Source: UBA8914 sp034002905
GTDB taxonomy: Bacteria > Pseudomonadota > Alphaproteobacteria > UBA9219
Assembly: GCA_034002905.1 (NCBI GenBank)
Contig: JAVEZQ010000005.1
Coordinates: 62,001 to 126,000 of the forward strand
Reading direction: 5' to 3'
DNA length: 64,000 nt
Part shown: positions 41,308-50,872 of the stretch, one piece after another
Layout: each line of letters opens with the position of its first letter
How positions within the stretch are numbered: position 1 is the stretch's first letter
Notes under the pieces: model-generated
Told to the model about the DNA's origin: nothing
Seen by the model: the letters and a program-made list of their open reading frames with translations, nothing else
The model's database searches: none
Made by a program: the position numbers and the translations under genes

Positions 41308-41921
41308 TGAATTATCTGGTTCCCTTTTTGGCTTATCTCATTGGCAGTATCCCTTTCGGCCTTCTGATCACAATGATCGCCGGACAAGGCGATATCCGCG
41401 AAATCGGTTCTGGCAATATCGGCGCAACGAATGTGCTGCGGACGGGCAAGAAGTCGCTCGCTGCGTTGACATTGGTTTGTGATATGCTCAAAGGAACCGC
41501 GGCCGTTCTTCTCGCCTACCTTGTTTCACCGCAGGCGGCCATCGCAGCAGGATTGTGCGCCCTGATCGGACATTTGTATCCTGTTTGGTTGAAATTTAAG
41601 GGAGGCAAAGGCGTCGCAACCATGCTGGGTGTGATGCTAGGCCTCTCATGGCCAGCAGCCATTATTACCATGCTCCTTTGGTTGATAAGCGCTGTGATCC
41701 TGCGGATATCATCAGCCAGCGCGCTTATTGCAACAGCGGCCCTCCCCATTATCGTAACAACGCTAGGTCGCAGCGATCTTCTCATCGTATCAAGCTTGAT
41801 CGCGATCCTCATTTACTACAAGCACGCCGCGAACATCAAAAGGCTCTTACGTGGTTGCGAGCCCAAAATTGGCGAAAAGAAAAAGGGTAATGGCGACAAT
41901 GCGGCAGCAACAGCTGAATGA
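41304..41921 (+). CDS. plsY: Glycerol-3-phosphate acyltransferase PlsY
   Basis: Inner-membrane enzyme that transfers acyl from acyl-phosphate to glycerol-3-phosphate. 205 residues with five hydrophobic segments and the three family motifs: LIGSIPFGLLI, REIGSGNIGATNVLRTGKK and WLKFKGGKGVATMLGV. The start ATG 41304 overlaps the pyrB stop (ATGATGA), and the C-terminus is a charged tail (CEPKIGEKKKGNGDN) overlapped by the dprA start, so pyrB-plsY-dprA are coupled. Confidence 0.95.
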   Translation: MMNYLVPFLAYLIGSIPFGLLITMIAGQGDIREIGSGNIGATNVLRTGKKSLAALTLVCDMLKGTAAVLLAYLVSPQAAIAAGLCALIGHLYPVWLKFKGGKGVATMLGVMLGLSWPAAIITMLLWLISAVILRISSASALIATAALPIIVTTLGRSDLLIVSSLIAILIYYKHAANIKRLLRGCEPKIGEKKKGNGDNAAATAE

Positions 41922-43029
41922 GGATGACAAGCTGGCGTGGCTGGCGCTTGCCCGAACGGATCACATAGGCCCCATAACATTTCGGCAACTGATCCGGCGG
42001 TTTGGAACGGCAAAGGAGGCTCTTGATGCCCTTCCCCGATATGCCGCGAAGGCAAACAAGAAGTTCACACCGCGCAATATCGCGTTAGAAAAAGCAAGAC
42101 AGGAAATAGATGCGCTCTCGCATGCTGGGGGCGAGCTCATCTGTGCTTGTGAACCGGACTATCCAGAACGCCTGACACAGATCGAAGACGCACCACCCGT
42201 TTTGACGGTCAGAGGCCGCCGCGAGCTTTTGCATGCCAATCAAGTCGGGGTCGTCGGTGCACGCAATGCTTCGCTGAATGGTCGCAAAATGGCAGAAAGC
42301 ATTGCGCAGACTCTCTGTGATGAAGGCTATGTGATAACATCTGGCCTTGCGCGTGGTATCGATACGAGTGCGCACACACGAGCCTTGGATTCAGGAACGG
42401 TTGCCGTGGTTGCGGGCGGCGTCAATATTATTTATCCGCAAGAGAACACCGCACTTTATACAAGGATGTGCGAGATGGGGTGTGTGGTTAGCGAACAACC
42501 CTGGGGCTCCGAACCCATTGCCCACCTCTTTCCGAAACGTAATCGCATTATATCAGGACTCAGTCTGGGGGTTGTCGTGGTCGAGGCCGCGAAGCGTTCA
42601 GGTTCCCTCATCACGGCTCATCAAGCCCTTGAACAGGGCCGCGAGGTCTTTGCCGTTCCCGGATCGCCGCTCGACCCACGTGCGGGAGGAACAAATGAGC
42701 TTTTAAAACAAGGGGCCATTTTCACGGAATCTGGCCGCGACATCATCGACCATATTATACGTATGCAAAGCCGCCCACGCGCTTTGTGTGAAAGACAGGA
42801 GGATGATTTCGTTTATGCAGAGGTTGAGGAGAAGGCCCCGGATCGTCATGATCTTGACACGGCACGTGAAGAAATCTTAATGAATTTAAGCACTTCACCG
42901 ATAAGTGTTGACGAACTGGCCCGAGGATGTCAATTGTCACTGCCTTTGGTGCTGTCCACCCTTCTTGACCTTGAGCTGGAGGGGGCTATCGAAAGGCAGC
43001 CGGGACAGCGCATTGTTCTAACGGGATAA
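41899..43029 (+). CDS. dprA: DNA-processing protein DprA
   Basis: Loads RecA on incoming single-stranded DNA in transformation. 376 residues from ATG 41899; ATG 41890 is equally possible. It begins inside plsY. N-terminal SAM-like helices (LALARTDHIGPITFRQL, FGTAKEALDAL), a Rossmann core with VGVVGARNAS, ITSGLARGIDTSAHTRAL, VAGGVNIIYPQEN and PKRNRIISGLSLGVVVVEA, and a C-terminal winged helix (ILMNLSTSPISVDELARGC). It is complete; no other competence gene is here. Confidence 0.95.
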   Translation: MRQQQLNEDDKLAWLALARTDHIGPITFRQLIRRFGTAKEALDALPRYAAKANKKFTPRNIALEKARQEIDALSHAGGELICACEPDYPERLTQIEDAPPVLTVRGRRELLHANQVGVVGARNASLNGRKMAESIAQTLCDEGYVITSGLARGIDTSAHTRALDSGTVAVVAGGVNIIYPQENTALYTRMCEMGCVVSEQPWGSEPIAHLFPKRNRIISGLSLGVVVVEAAKRSGSLITAHQALEQGREVFAVPGSPLDPRAGGTNELLKQGAIFTESGRDIIDHIIRMQSRPRALCERQEDDFVYAEVEEKAPDRHDLDTAREEILMNLSTSPISVDELARGCQLSLPLVLSTLLDLELEGAIERQPGQRIVLTG

Positions 43030-43050
43030 ATTTTTATTAGCGGGGTAGAA

Positions 43051-45771
43051 GTGCCACAAAAAGTTGTGATCGTCGAGTCCCCTGCCAAGGCTAAAACAAT
43101 CAATAAATACCTTGGCGATGATTATAATGTTATTGCTTCCTTCGGGCATATTCGTGATTTGCCGACAAAGGACGGCTCGGTGCGTCCTGACCAAGATTTT
43201 GCTATGGAGTGGGAGCTTAGCGAGCGCGCAGACAAGCCCGTTTCTGAAATCGTCAAACTGGCCCAGAAAGCCGACAGTGTCTATCTCGCATCTGACCCTG
43301 ATCGTGAGGGAGAAGCTATTGCCTGGCATGTGAAAGAAGTCCTGAAAGAAAAAGGTCTTGCGGAAACTTTGCCGATTCATCGTGTCACCTTTAATGAAAT
43401 TACAAAGTCTGCGGTTCTTTCGGCCATAACGCATCCACGCGAAATCGACCAATCGCTGGTCGATGCCTATATGGCACGACGGGCGCTTGATTACCTTGTC
43501 GGGTTCTCGCTGTCTCCGATTTTGTGGCGCAAGCTGCGCGGCTCTAAATCCGCTGGACGCGTTCAGTCAGTTGCCCTTCGCCTGATCTGCGAACGCGAGG
43601 CAGAAATCGAGTCGTTCCACTCTAATGAATATTGGACGATCAAAGGTACTTTCATAACGCCGAATGACGGTGAAATTACCGGAACCCTGACTCATTTCGA
43701 GGGCCAGAAGCTCGATAAGTTCTCGATCACGTCCCAGCAACAGGCTGACAAGATCAAAAAAATTCTTGCGAATTTATCATATCAAGCCAGCAAGATCGAG
43801 CGCAAACAAGTGAAGCGCAACCCCTATGCGCCATTCACAACCTCGACACTGCAACAAGAAGCGTCTCGCAGACTCGGTCTGGGTGCGACACGGACCATGC
43901 GGGTTGCACAGCAACTGTACGAAGGCACAGATATTGCGGGGGAGACCGTCGGTCTCATTACCTATATGCGTACGGATGCCGTCAGCTTGTCCCAAGAAGC
44001 GATCAGGCAAATACGCGGCGTTATCGAGCATGATTATGGCGATGATTATCTGCCCAGAGAACCCCGCGTGTATCAATCCACGGCTAAGAATGCGCAAGAA
44101 GCGCATGAAGCCATTCGTCCGACAGATGCGGGGCGCACGCCTAGCCTTGTTGCGCCCTATCTGAGTACTGATGAACTCCGTCTCTATACACTTATTTGGC
44201 AACGCGCCGTCGCCAGCCAGATGGCAAGTGCCGTTCTCAATCAGGTGAGTGTCGAAATCGCCGAAGACATTCAAGCGATTTTCCGCGCAACCGGATCGAC
44301 GGTTGTCTTTGACGGTTGGCTTAGAATCTACCAAGAGAATAAGGATGAAGATGCATCGGATTCTGCACTGGGTTCTGAAGAAAGCATAATCCCGCCCCTG
44401 CAAGAAAAGGATGTGCTGAATCAGAAGAATATCGTGCCGGAGCAGCACTTTACCCAGCCGCCTCCCCGCTACAGCGAAGCAAGCCTTGTTAAAAAACTTG
44501 AAGAGCTCGGTATTGGACGTCCCTCAACCTATGCCAGCATTATGCAAGTTTTGCAGGATAGAAGCTACGTCCGTCTGGACAAGAAACGCTTCATCCCCGA
44601 AGATCTTGGCAGGATTGTAACAGCGTTTCTCGAGAAGTTCTTTTCGACCTATGTACAGTACGACTTTACGGCAGATCTTGAAGAAAAGCTGGATAACATC
44701 ACGAATGGCAGTATCGCGTGGAAGAACGTCATGCGCGATTTCTGGTTTTCCTTTTCAAAAGCCGTCGAGGAAACGACTGATCTCAAGGTTTCCGAAGTTA
44801 TTGATGCGCTGGACGAAGCGTTAGGTCCGCATTTCTTCCCGATACATGAGGATGGAGTTGATCCACGCAAATGTACCCAGTGCGCCGACGGACGCATGGG
44901 CCTCAAGCTTGGAAAGTTTGGCGCTTTTATTGGATGCTCCAACTACCCAACCTGCAAAAACACGGCCGCGCTCACGGCGCACACCTCCGAGGCCGCCGTA
45001 TCTGATACGAATCATTTAGCAGGACCCCGCGATCTTGGTGTTGATCCTGCAACAAACCTTCCGGTGACCATCAAAATGGGCCCCTATGGACCTTATGCCC
45101 AACTTGGCCCGGCGACGACGGTTTCTTCAGAGCCCGCACAGGAAGAAGAGACACCAACAAAAGGTTCAAAGAAAAAGAAGAAAGCACCTGCAGAAAAACC
45201 AAAGCGCGTTTCTTTACCAAAGGGAATGGATCCCAACACGATCGACTTGACTACGGCGATCAAACTTCTGTCTTTGCCCCGTGAAATCGGCAAACACCCG
45301 GAAACAGGCGAAATGATCACGGCCACCATTGGTCGCTATGGCCCCTATCTTCAAATGGGTGCCCTATCCCGTAGCCTGCCGGACACGGATGATTTGCTTA
45401 CAATTGGGCTCAATCGTGCGGTTGTCCTGTTTGCAGAACCAAGCAAAGCGCGCAAGCGGCCCAGTGCCACCGCTAAAAATCTTGGAGATCACCCCAAAGA
45501 TAGCAAGCCGATCACGTTAAATAGTGGACGCTTTGGACCCTATGTCAAATGGGGACGGACGATGGCAACCGTGACCAAAGCCTATGATCCTGAGAGCTTG
45601 ACACTTGAACAAGCTGTTGAAATCATCGAAACGAAGCTTGCAAAGGTGGCCGTCCCAAAAGCCAAGGCCTCTAAAAAACCCAAGGGTTCCAAGAAAACGG
45701 AAGCCGAAACAAAAAGCGCCTCCGCTTCAAAAGCCAAAACATCAAAGACCAAGGCGAAGAAAAGCTCTTAG
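43051..45771 (+). CDS. topA: DNA topoisomerase I
   Basis: Type IA topoisomerase, 906 residues, GTG start with AGCGGGG before it. The Toprim domain begins at once (VVIVESPAKAKTINKYLG, SDPDREGEAIAWHV), and the catalytic Tyr is in ETVGLITYMRTDAVSLS near residue 305. Near 607 is one C4 zinc finger (CTQCADGRMGLKLGKFGAF then CSNYPTCKN). After it come several C-terminal repeats of the Toprim-C type (MGPYGPYAQLG, IGRYGPYLQMG, SGRFGPYVKWG) and a Lys/Ser-rich tail (SKAKTSKTKAKKSS). The order dprA-topA is usual in alphaproteobacteria. Confidence 0.97.
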   Translation: MPQKVVIVESPAKAKTINKYLGDDYNVIASFGHIRDLPTKDGSVRPDQDFAMEWELSERADKPVSEIVKLAQKADSVYLASDPDREGEAIAWHVKEVLKEKGLAETLPIHRVTFNEITKSAVLSAITHPREIDQSLVDAYMARRALDYLVGFSLSPILWRKLRGSKSAGRVQSVALRLICEREAEIESFHSNEYWTIKGTFITPNDGEITGTLTHFEGQKLDKFSITSQQQADKIKKILANLSYQASKIERKQVKRNPYAPFTTSTLQQEASRRLGLGATRTMRVAQQLYEGTDIAGETVGLITYMRTDAVSLSQEAIRQIRGVIEHDYGDDYLPREPRVYQSTAKNAQEAHEAIRPTDAGRTPSLVAPYLSTDELRLYTLIWQRAVASQMASAVLNQVSVEIAEDIQAIFRATGSTVVFDGWLRIYQENKDEDASDSALGSEESIIPPLQEKDVLNQKNIVPEQHFTQPPPRYSEASLVKKLEELGIGRPSTYASIMQVLQDRSYVRLDKKRFIPEDLGRIVTAFLEKFFSTYVQYDFTADLEEKLDNITNGSIAWKNVMRDFWFSFSKAVEETTDLKVSEVIDALDEALGPHFFPIHEDGVDPRKCTQCADGRMGLKLGKFGAFIGCSNYPTCKNTAALTAHTSEAAVSDTNHLAGPRDLGVDPATNLPVTIKMGPYGPYAQLGPATTVSSEPAQEEETPTKGSKKKKKAPAEKPKRVSLPKGMDPNTIDLTTAIKLLSLPREIGKHPETGEMITATIGRYGPYLQMGALSRSLPDTDDLLTIGLNRAVVLFAEPSKARKRPSATAKNLGDHPKDSKPITLNSGRFGPYVKWGRTMATVTKAYDPESLTLEQAVEIIETKLAKVAVPKAKASKKPKGSKKTEAETKSASASKAKTSKTKAKKSS

Positions 45772-45877
45772 TTCTATTGCGACAAAGATCACCGTTTCAT
45801 GCGTATATCGTTTGACAAACGCGCCAGCGTACCTAAAGTATCCCTATCATCTTGATGAAACATGGGATTGAGTAAGA

Positions 45878-47008
45878 ATGAGCTCGGAAAATGATGACGG
45901 CCCTTGGGGTGCGCCAAGCGACCAAGGTAACGCCAAGAAAGATCAGCGAAAAGACAGAATTATTCCCCCATGGATGGGAAAAGATTCTGGCCAACCTGAA
46001 GGTGGCCCCACTCCTACGCCTCCCCAATTTGATGACATCTTAAACGGTGCCAAAGATTATCTGAACCGCTATAAGCCCGAAAGCAATTTGCACGCCTTCC
46101 TTCTTCTCGTCGGTGCGCTTGTTACCCTTTGGCTGTTGAGCGGTTTTTATATGGTGGGGACCAACCAACTTGGTGTTGTGATGCGCTTTGGCGGCTTTCA
46201 CCACACGGACGACCCGGGTTTGCGCTATCACCTTCCCGCCCCGATTGAAGAAGTTCTTCTGCCCATCGTTACCGCGCAGAACGAAATCCAGATTGGTTTC
46301 CGTGGCTCTTCGCGTTCTACCGAAAGTGCTCGTTCGGTGCCTGAAGAAAGCATGATGCTCACGCAGGATGAAAACCTGATCAATGTTCAATTTGCGGTTT
46401 TTTGGCGCATCAAAGAGGTCAACAACTATTTGTTTGAAATCCGCGATCCCGAACTCACCATCAAAATGGCGGCCGAAAGCGTTATGCGTGAAGTGATCGG
46501 GCAAAACAAACTCCAATTTGCCCTGACCGAAGGACGGGGGCAAATCGCCGAAGAGGCTCGCGAGAGACTGCAGAATCTAGTTGATGAATACAAAACGGGT
46601 GTAACCATAACCCAAATCAACCTACAGACAGTTGCTGTTCCCGATGATGTCAAGGCAGCTTTCCAAGACGTTGTCAACGCAAGGCTGGACATGGAGCGTT
46701 TCCAAAATCAGGCCGCCGCGCATGTCAACAAGGTAATTCCCGAATCCAAGGGAGAAGCTGCCAAACTTCTGCAAGAAGCCAAAGCCTATCGCGACCAGAA
46801 AATCGCAGTAGCCAAGGGCGATGCCGAACGTTTTGAAGAAGTTCTGACTGCTTATAACGGTTCAAAAGATGTAACGAAAAAAAGGCTATATCTGGAAACT
46901 ATGGAAGAGATTCTCTCGCACGCCAACAAAATCATCACAGATAAATCACCCGCAACTTTTCCAATCTATCCCCTTCAGGATATGATGCAAAAGAACAAGG
47001 GGGAATGA
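45878..47008 (+). CDS. hflK: HflK, SPFH-type regulator of FtsH
   Basis: With HflC forms a large periplasmic cage around FtsH, the membrane protease. 376 residues: a Pro/Gly-rich cytoplasmic N-terminus (WGAPSDQGN, PPWMGKDSGQPEGGPTP), one membrane helix (AFLLLVGALVTLWLLSGFYMV) and a Band-7/SPFH domain (VMRFGGFHHTDDPGLRYHLP, AVFWRIKEVNNYLF), followed by a long coiled coil (QEAKAYRDQKIAVAKGDAERF). GAAACATGGG-like sequence precedes ATG. hflC follows after four bases. Confidence 0.95.
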   Translation: MSSENDDGPWGAPSDQGNAKKDQRKDRIIPPWMGKDSGQPEGGPTPTPPQFDDILNGAKDYLNRYKPESNLHAFLLLVGALVTLWLLSGFYMVGTNQLGVVMRFGGFHHTDDPGLRYHLPAPIEEVLLPIVTAQNEIQIGFRGSSRSTESARSVPEESMMLTQDENLINVQFAVFWRIKEVNNYLFEIRDPELTIKMAAESVMREVIGQNKLQFALTEGRGQIAEEARERLQNLVDEYKTGVTITQINLQTVAVPDDVKAAFQDVVNARLDMERFQNQAAAHVNKVIPESKGEAAKLLQEAKAYRDQKIAVAKGDAERFEEVLTAYNGSKDVTKKRLYLETMEEILSHANKIITDKSPATFPIYPLQDMMQKNKGE

Positions 47009-47012
47009 GGCT

Positions 47013-47885
47013 ATGACCCATAACAACAAACCTTTTATCATCTTTTTTAGTTTCCTCTTTGTGCTGCTCGCTGCACTGAATAGCTATTTTGTTGTGCGAC
47101 AAACGGAACAGGCTATTGTCTTTCAGTTCCGCGATGTTGTCCGCGTCGTGAGTGAACCGGGGCTCCATCTCAAAGTTCCCTTTTTTCAAACGGTGCAGAA
47201 TTTCGAGCGACGTGTTCTGGCTGTCGATGCTCCATCTCAGGAAATCATGCTAGCCGAGCAAAAACCTTTGGAGGTCGATGCCTTCGCACGCTATCGGATT
47301 ACCAATCCCCTGCTTTTTTTCCAAAGGTTGAAGGATGAACGTATAGCCAACGATCGGTTGGGCAGCATGTTGAACTCTACCCTCAGAAGCGTTCTGGGTC
47401 GCGTTAAGCTTGCGGTTCTGCTCTCTTCGGATCGTGTAAGTGTCATGAGCGATATTTCCAAACAACTCAACAACGAAGCCGTTGACTTTGGCGTGGAGAT
47501 CATCGACGTCCGCATTCGCCGGACTGATCTGCCTCAAAAAACAAGCGCTGCCGTTTTTGCGCGCATGCGTTCGGAACGTGAACAGGAAGCCGCACAAATT
47601 CGGGCCCAAGGGCAACAGGAAGCCGTCCAAACCACATCTGATGCAAACCGTCAGGCAACGATCATTCTCGCCGAAGCCCAAGGTGAAGCGGAAAAAATCA
47701 AAGGTGAAGGCGATCGCAAAGCCCTTCAGGTTATGGCGCAAGCTACCAATAAAGACCCCGAATTTTATGGTTTCTGGCGGTCTATGCAGGCCTATCGGGA
47801 GGGTTTGAAATCCCATAACACAACCTACATCTTGAATCCTGAAGGTGAGTTCTTTAAATATTTTGATGCCAAATCAAACAAGTAG
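47013..47885 (+). CDS. hflC: HflC, partner of HflK
   Basis: 290 residues, type II membrane protein: one N-terminal helix (IIFFSFLFVLLAALNSYFVV), then Band-7/SPFH (FQFRDVVRVVSEPGLHLKVP, VDAFARYRITNPLLFFQRL), VGVEIIDVRIRRTDLP-type strand, and an EREQEAAQIRAQGQQEA coiled-coil. The C-terminal end (YREGLKSHNTTYILNPEGEFF) is typical. It begins four bases after hflK and precedes the DegP protease, a common quality-control trio. Confidence 0.96.
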   Translation: MTHNNKPFIIFFSFLFVLLAALNSYFVVRQTEQAIVFQFRDVVRVVSEPGLHLKVPFFQTVQNFERRVLAVDAPSQEIMLAEQKPLEVDAFARYRITNPLLFFQRLKDERIANDRLGSMLNSTLRSVLGRVKLAVLLSSDRVSVMSDISKQLNNEAVDFGVEIIDVRIRRTDLPQKTSAAVFARMRSEREQEAAQIRAQGQQEAVQTTSDANRQATIILAEAQGEAEKIKGEGDRKALQVMAQATNKDPEFYGFWRSMQAYREGLKSHNTTYILNPEGEFFKYFDAKSNK

Positions 47886-47953
47886 GGCCATAATCCTGCC
47901 AGATTTTTATCTAGAATCTTTTTAAGGTTCTGGATTGTAACAAGGAGTGAGTC

Positions 47954-49450
47954 ATGAAAACCTTGCCTCAACGTCTGATTGCCATTCTTGTTCTCTTGGT
48001 CTTCTTTATCTCATCGCCCCTATATGCGATGGCCTCGGCACCTGAAGATGGCTTTGCGGATCTTGCGGAAAGGCTCTTGCCTTCGGTCGTCAATATCTCG
48101 ACAAAGCAGACCATTGTTCAGGAAATGGATGCGCCTGAGTTCGAATTCCAAGTTCCGCCGGGGTCCCCTTTTGAGGATTTTTTCAAAGAGTTTAAAAAGC
48201 GCTATGAGGAAACCAACCCTCAGGGTGACGAGCCGACTCCCCAAAAGAAACACAAAGTTGCGTCTCTTGGCTCTGGTTTTGTTATAGATCCCAAAGGATA
48301 TGTCGTCACAAATCTGCATGTCATTCAGGATGCAGAGGAAATTACAGTCATCCTTCAAGATGACACCAACTTGCGCGCTACGGTTGTTGGCCGTGACAAA
48401 CGCACAGACCTTGCCGTGCTTAAGGTTGACAGTAAAAAACCTCTTACAGCTGTCTCCTTTGGTGATAGTGACAAGGTACGGATCGGTGACTGGATTCTGG
48501 CTATCGGCAACCCCTTTGGTCTTGGAGGCACTGTAACAAAGGGTATTATCTCGGCCCGCGCGCGCGATATCAATTCCGGTCCCTATGATGACTATCTTCA
48601 GACTGATGCCCCGATTAATCGCGGGAATTCTGGCGGACCCATGTTCAATATGAAAGGGGAAGTTATCGGCGTTAACACAGCCATCTTCTCACCGTCTGGC
48701 GGTTCTGTCGGTATCGGCTTTGCAATTCCCTCCGTGATGGCCAAGAATGTCGTACAGCAACTCATTGAGCATGGCGAAACCAAGCGTGGCTGGCTCGGGG
48801 TGCGTATTCAGGAAGTTACGCAGGAAATAGCCGATAGCATGGAAATGGGCAAAGCGCGTGGCGCTCTTGTTTCCAGCGTAACCGAAGGCGGGCCAGCCGC
48901 AGCGGCAGGCTTTAATGTCGGTGATGTTGTCATCGCTTTTGACGGTAAACTGATCACTGAAATGCAAAAGCTTCCGCGTATCGTCGCCGAAACAGATGTC
49001 GGCAAGACGGTCAACGTCACGCTTTTGCGCAAAGGCAAAGAATTAACTCTCAAGGTCAAAGTCGGAAAGCTTGAGCAAGAGGACGAAGAGGAAGGGCAAG
49101 CTGAGGCCCCTGCGAAGAAGAGTGTGATCAAGTCTGACAAGATTGACCTGCTCGGCATTAATGTCGCACAGCTGACCGACGAGCTTCGTAAGAAGTATGA
49201 TCTTGGCAAGGGCGTCTCTGGCCTCTTGATCGTCAGTGTTCAGACTTCTGGTCTGGCGGCCGATTTCGGCCTCAAAGAAGGTGATGTAATCTCTCAGGTG
49301 GCCCAAGCAGATGTCGTGACGAGCGAACAGCTAAAAGCCGCTGCAGAAAAACAAAAGAAAGAGGGAAAGCCCCTTCTTATCCTTGTAGACCGGAAAGGCG
49401 ACCTGCGCTTTATTGCGATACCGCTGGCTGACGATAAAAAGAAGGATTAA
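47954..49450 (+). CDS. degP: DegP/HtrA-type periplasmic serine protease
   Basis: 498 residues, ATG with AAGGAG. Signal peptide (LIAILVLLVFFISSPLYAMA). Trypsin-like domain with His in VVTNLHVIQD (about residue 121), Asp in RTDLAVLKV (about 151) and Ser in INRGNSGGPMFN (about 225). Two PDZ domains follow: GWLGVRIQEVTQEIADSM with GPAAAAGFNVGDVVIAFDG, and LLGINVAQL with GLAADFGLKEGDVIS. An acidic linker (EQEDEEEGQAEAPAKK) separates them. Clusters with hflKC as usual, then ends in a strong terminator. Confidence 0.96.
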   Translation: MKTLPQRLIAILVLLVFFISSPLYAMASAPEDGFADLAERLLPSVVNISTKQTIVQEMDAPEFEFQVPPGSPFEDFFKEFKKRYEETNPQGDEPTPQKKHKVASLGSGFVIDPKGYVVTNLHVIQDAEEITVILQDDTNLRATVVGRDKRTDLAVLKVDSKKPLTAVSFGDSDKVRIGDWILAIGNPFGLGGTVTKGIISARARDINSGPYDDYLQTDAPINRGNSGGPMFNMKGEVIGVNTAIFSPSGGSVGIGFAIPSVMAKNVVQQLIEHGETKRGWLGVRIQEVTQEIADSMEMGKARGALVSSVTEGGPAAAAGFNVGDVVIAFDGKLITEMQKLPRIVAETDVGKTVNVTLLRKGKELTLKVKVGKLEQEDEEEGQAEAPAKKSVIKSDKIDLLGINVAQLTDELRKKYDLGKGVSGLLIVSVQTSGLAADFGLKEGDVISQVAQADVVTSEQLKAAAEKQKKEGKPLLILVDRKGDLRFIAIPLADDKKKD

Positions 49451-49470
49451 AAGGCAATCCTCGATAACAA

Positions 49471-49506
49471 GGCGGGAAGGTTTTGTACCCTTCCCGCCAT
49501 TTTTAT
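49471..49506. terminator. Bidirectional terminator between degP and plsC
   Basis: GGCGGGAAGG pairs exactly with CCTTCCCGCC around TTTTGTAC-type loop, followed by ATTTTT on the plus strand. It lies between the convergent degP and plsC stops and can serve both. Confidence 0.85.
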
Positions 49507-49519
49507 GTCGTGCTAAAAA

Positions 49520-50260
49520 TTACTGGTTATTTGTTTCGGTCTTTTCCGTCGCAAGACGATTGCTGGCCGTTTCTAAGGCGTCTTCAAGACGCCGCATAAC
49601 CGCAGAACGGGATAGACCGGCAGGTATGGCTGGTAGAAACTCGATTGTCGCGACACCCGGCTTTTTAATAAAGCTATTCTTGGGCCAGAACAAACCAGAA
49701 TTGACCGCCATGGGAACGATGGGAACATTTAACTCTTGATAGAGTGCCGCCACGCCAACCTTGTAAGGCTTATGTTGTCCGGGTTTGACGCGTGTCCCTT
49801 GCGGAAAAATCACGATTTTACGCCCTTGAGCCACAGAACGCTGCGCCGCTTTCATCATAAGCGCCAAGGCTTTCGCCCCGCCTTTGCGGTCAACCGGGAT
49901 AAGGCCCGAAGCTTTGGCATACCAACCCCAAACAGGAACGCGCATGAGCTCCTTCTTCAAAACAATCGAAGGGTCATAGAAAAGGACATTAAGCTTGCAT
50001 GTTTCCCAAGCCGATTGATGCTTTGCTGCAATAATGCAGGCCCCTTCGGGCACATTTTCCCAGCCAATAACCCGATAGTCGAGGCCTATAATCGTTCTTT
50101 CAAAGAAAGTAACGGATGACTGCCAAAAGCGGATAACGCGGATCAGCTTATCATGCGGAAGAAAAATGACCCATATAAAGAGGATCGTTGGAACCAGTGT
50201 CCAAAAAAGAAAGACGAAGTTAAAGATCAGGGAGCGCACCCAAATTTCAACCTTTTTCAT
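49520..50260 (-). CDS. plsC: 1-acyl-sn-glycerol-3-phosphate acyltransferase
   Basis: Second acylation of glycerol-3-phosphate, giving phosphatidic acid at the inner membrane. 246 residues: N-terminal helix (SLIFNFVFLFWTLVPTILFIW), acyltransferase motif AAKHQSAWETCKLN (HX4E, the alphaproteobacterial variant of HX4D), LIPVDRKGG and VIFPQGTRVKPGQH (motif III, FPQGTR for FPEGTR), and VPIVPMAVNSG. It is the last gene of a run MarR-ftsE-ftsX-ydcF-plsC with 15 bases to the upstream gene. Confidence 0.94.
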   Translation of the reverse strand: MKKVEIWVRSLIFNFVFLFWTLVPTILFIWVIFLPHDKLIRVIRFWQSSVTFFERTIIGLDYRVIGWENVPEGACIIAAKHQSAWETCKLNVLFYDPSIVLKKELMRVPVWGWYAKASGLIPVDRKGGAKALALMMKAAQRSVAQGRKIVIFPQGTRVKPGQHKPYKVGVAALYQELNVPIVPMAVNSGLFWPKNSFIKKPGVATIEFLPAIPAGLSRSAVMRRLEDALETASNRLATEKTETNNQ

Positions 50261-50275
50261 ATTGGTTCCTTAGAA

Positions 50276-50872
50276 TTATGCAAAAAGATATGCCCACAAA
50301 TACTTGTTATATTCTCTCATAAGGAGAGAGACGGTTCCCGGATGTAACCACCAGTTCTCCAGATGGACTGTGTTGGGCGATACGGGGAAAGGCATGATTT
50401 TAATATTCGGCATCTGGCGTTCAAAGATCATCATGCTGCGTGGCATGTGATAATGCGCCGTTACCAATATCATATATTGGAACTTTTCCTTCTCCATAAA
50501 CGCTTTTGTTTCGGCCGCATTCCCCGTTGTATCGTTGGCCGCATAACCAAGCGTGATGCAACAATCCTTGACCTCCGTTGGGATATCGTCATCAACAACG
50601 ATGGAGTCTACTGAACGGACCATAGGGTGCACGCCGGAAATCAAAAGCTTTTGGCCTTTGTCAGCCATAAGAAGATCCAAGCCAGCCTTTACGCGTTCGC
50701 TGCCACCCGTCAGAACAACAATAGCTTGTTGAGCGACAAGATTGCTGTCGATCTGCGGCTGGATACAGGAGGTCACTTTTCCAACAAAAGAGGAAAAACC
50801 GATAACCCATACAGTGACCAGTATCCAGATGCCGGTCGTCATCATAAAGCGAATGAAGCGTAGGAAAGTCAT
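50276..50872 (-). CDS. YdcF/DUF218 family protein, ftsX-linked
   Basis: 198 residues from ATG 50872, which overlaps the ftsX stop (ATGA); the frame extends further into ftsX but without meaning. One N-terminal helix (MTTGIWILVTVWVIGFSSFV), then the DUF218 core: QAIVVLTGGSERVKAGLDLL, KLLISGVHP, ITLGYAANDTTGNAAETKAF and ILVTAHYHMPRSMMIF. Its position after ftsX is common in alphaproteobacteria. The substrate is unknown; relatives act in envelope biogenesis. It is clearly related to, but smaller than, the protein at 37503-38297. Confidence 0.9.
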   Translation of the reverse strand: MTFLRFIRFMMTTGIWILVTVWVIGFSSFVGKVTSCIQPQIDSNLVAQQAIVVLTGGSERVKAGLDLLMADKGQKLLISGVHPMVRSVDSIVVDDDIPTEVKDCCITLGYAANDTTGNAAETKAFMEKEKFQYMILVTAHYHMPRSMMIFERQMPNIKIMPFPVSPNTVHLENWWLHPGTVSLLMREYNKYLWAYLFA

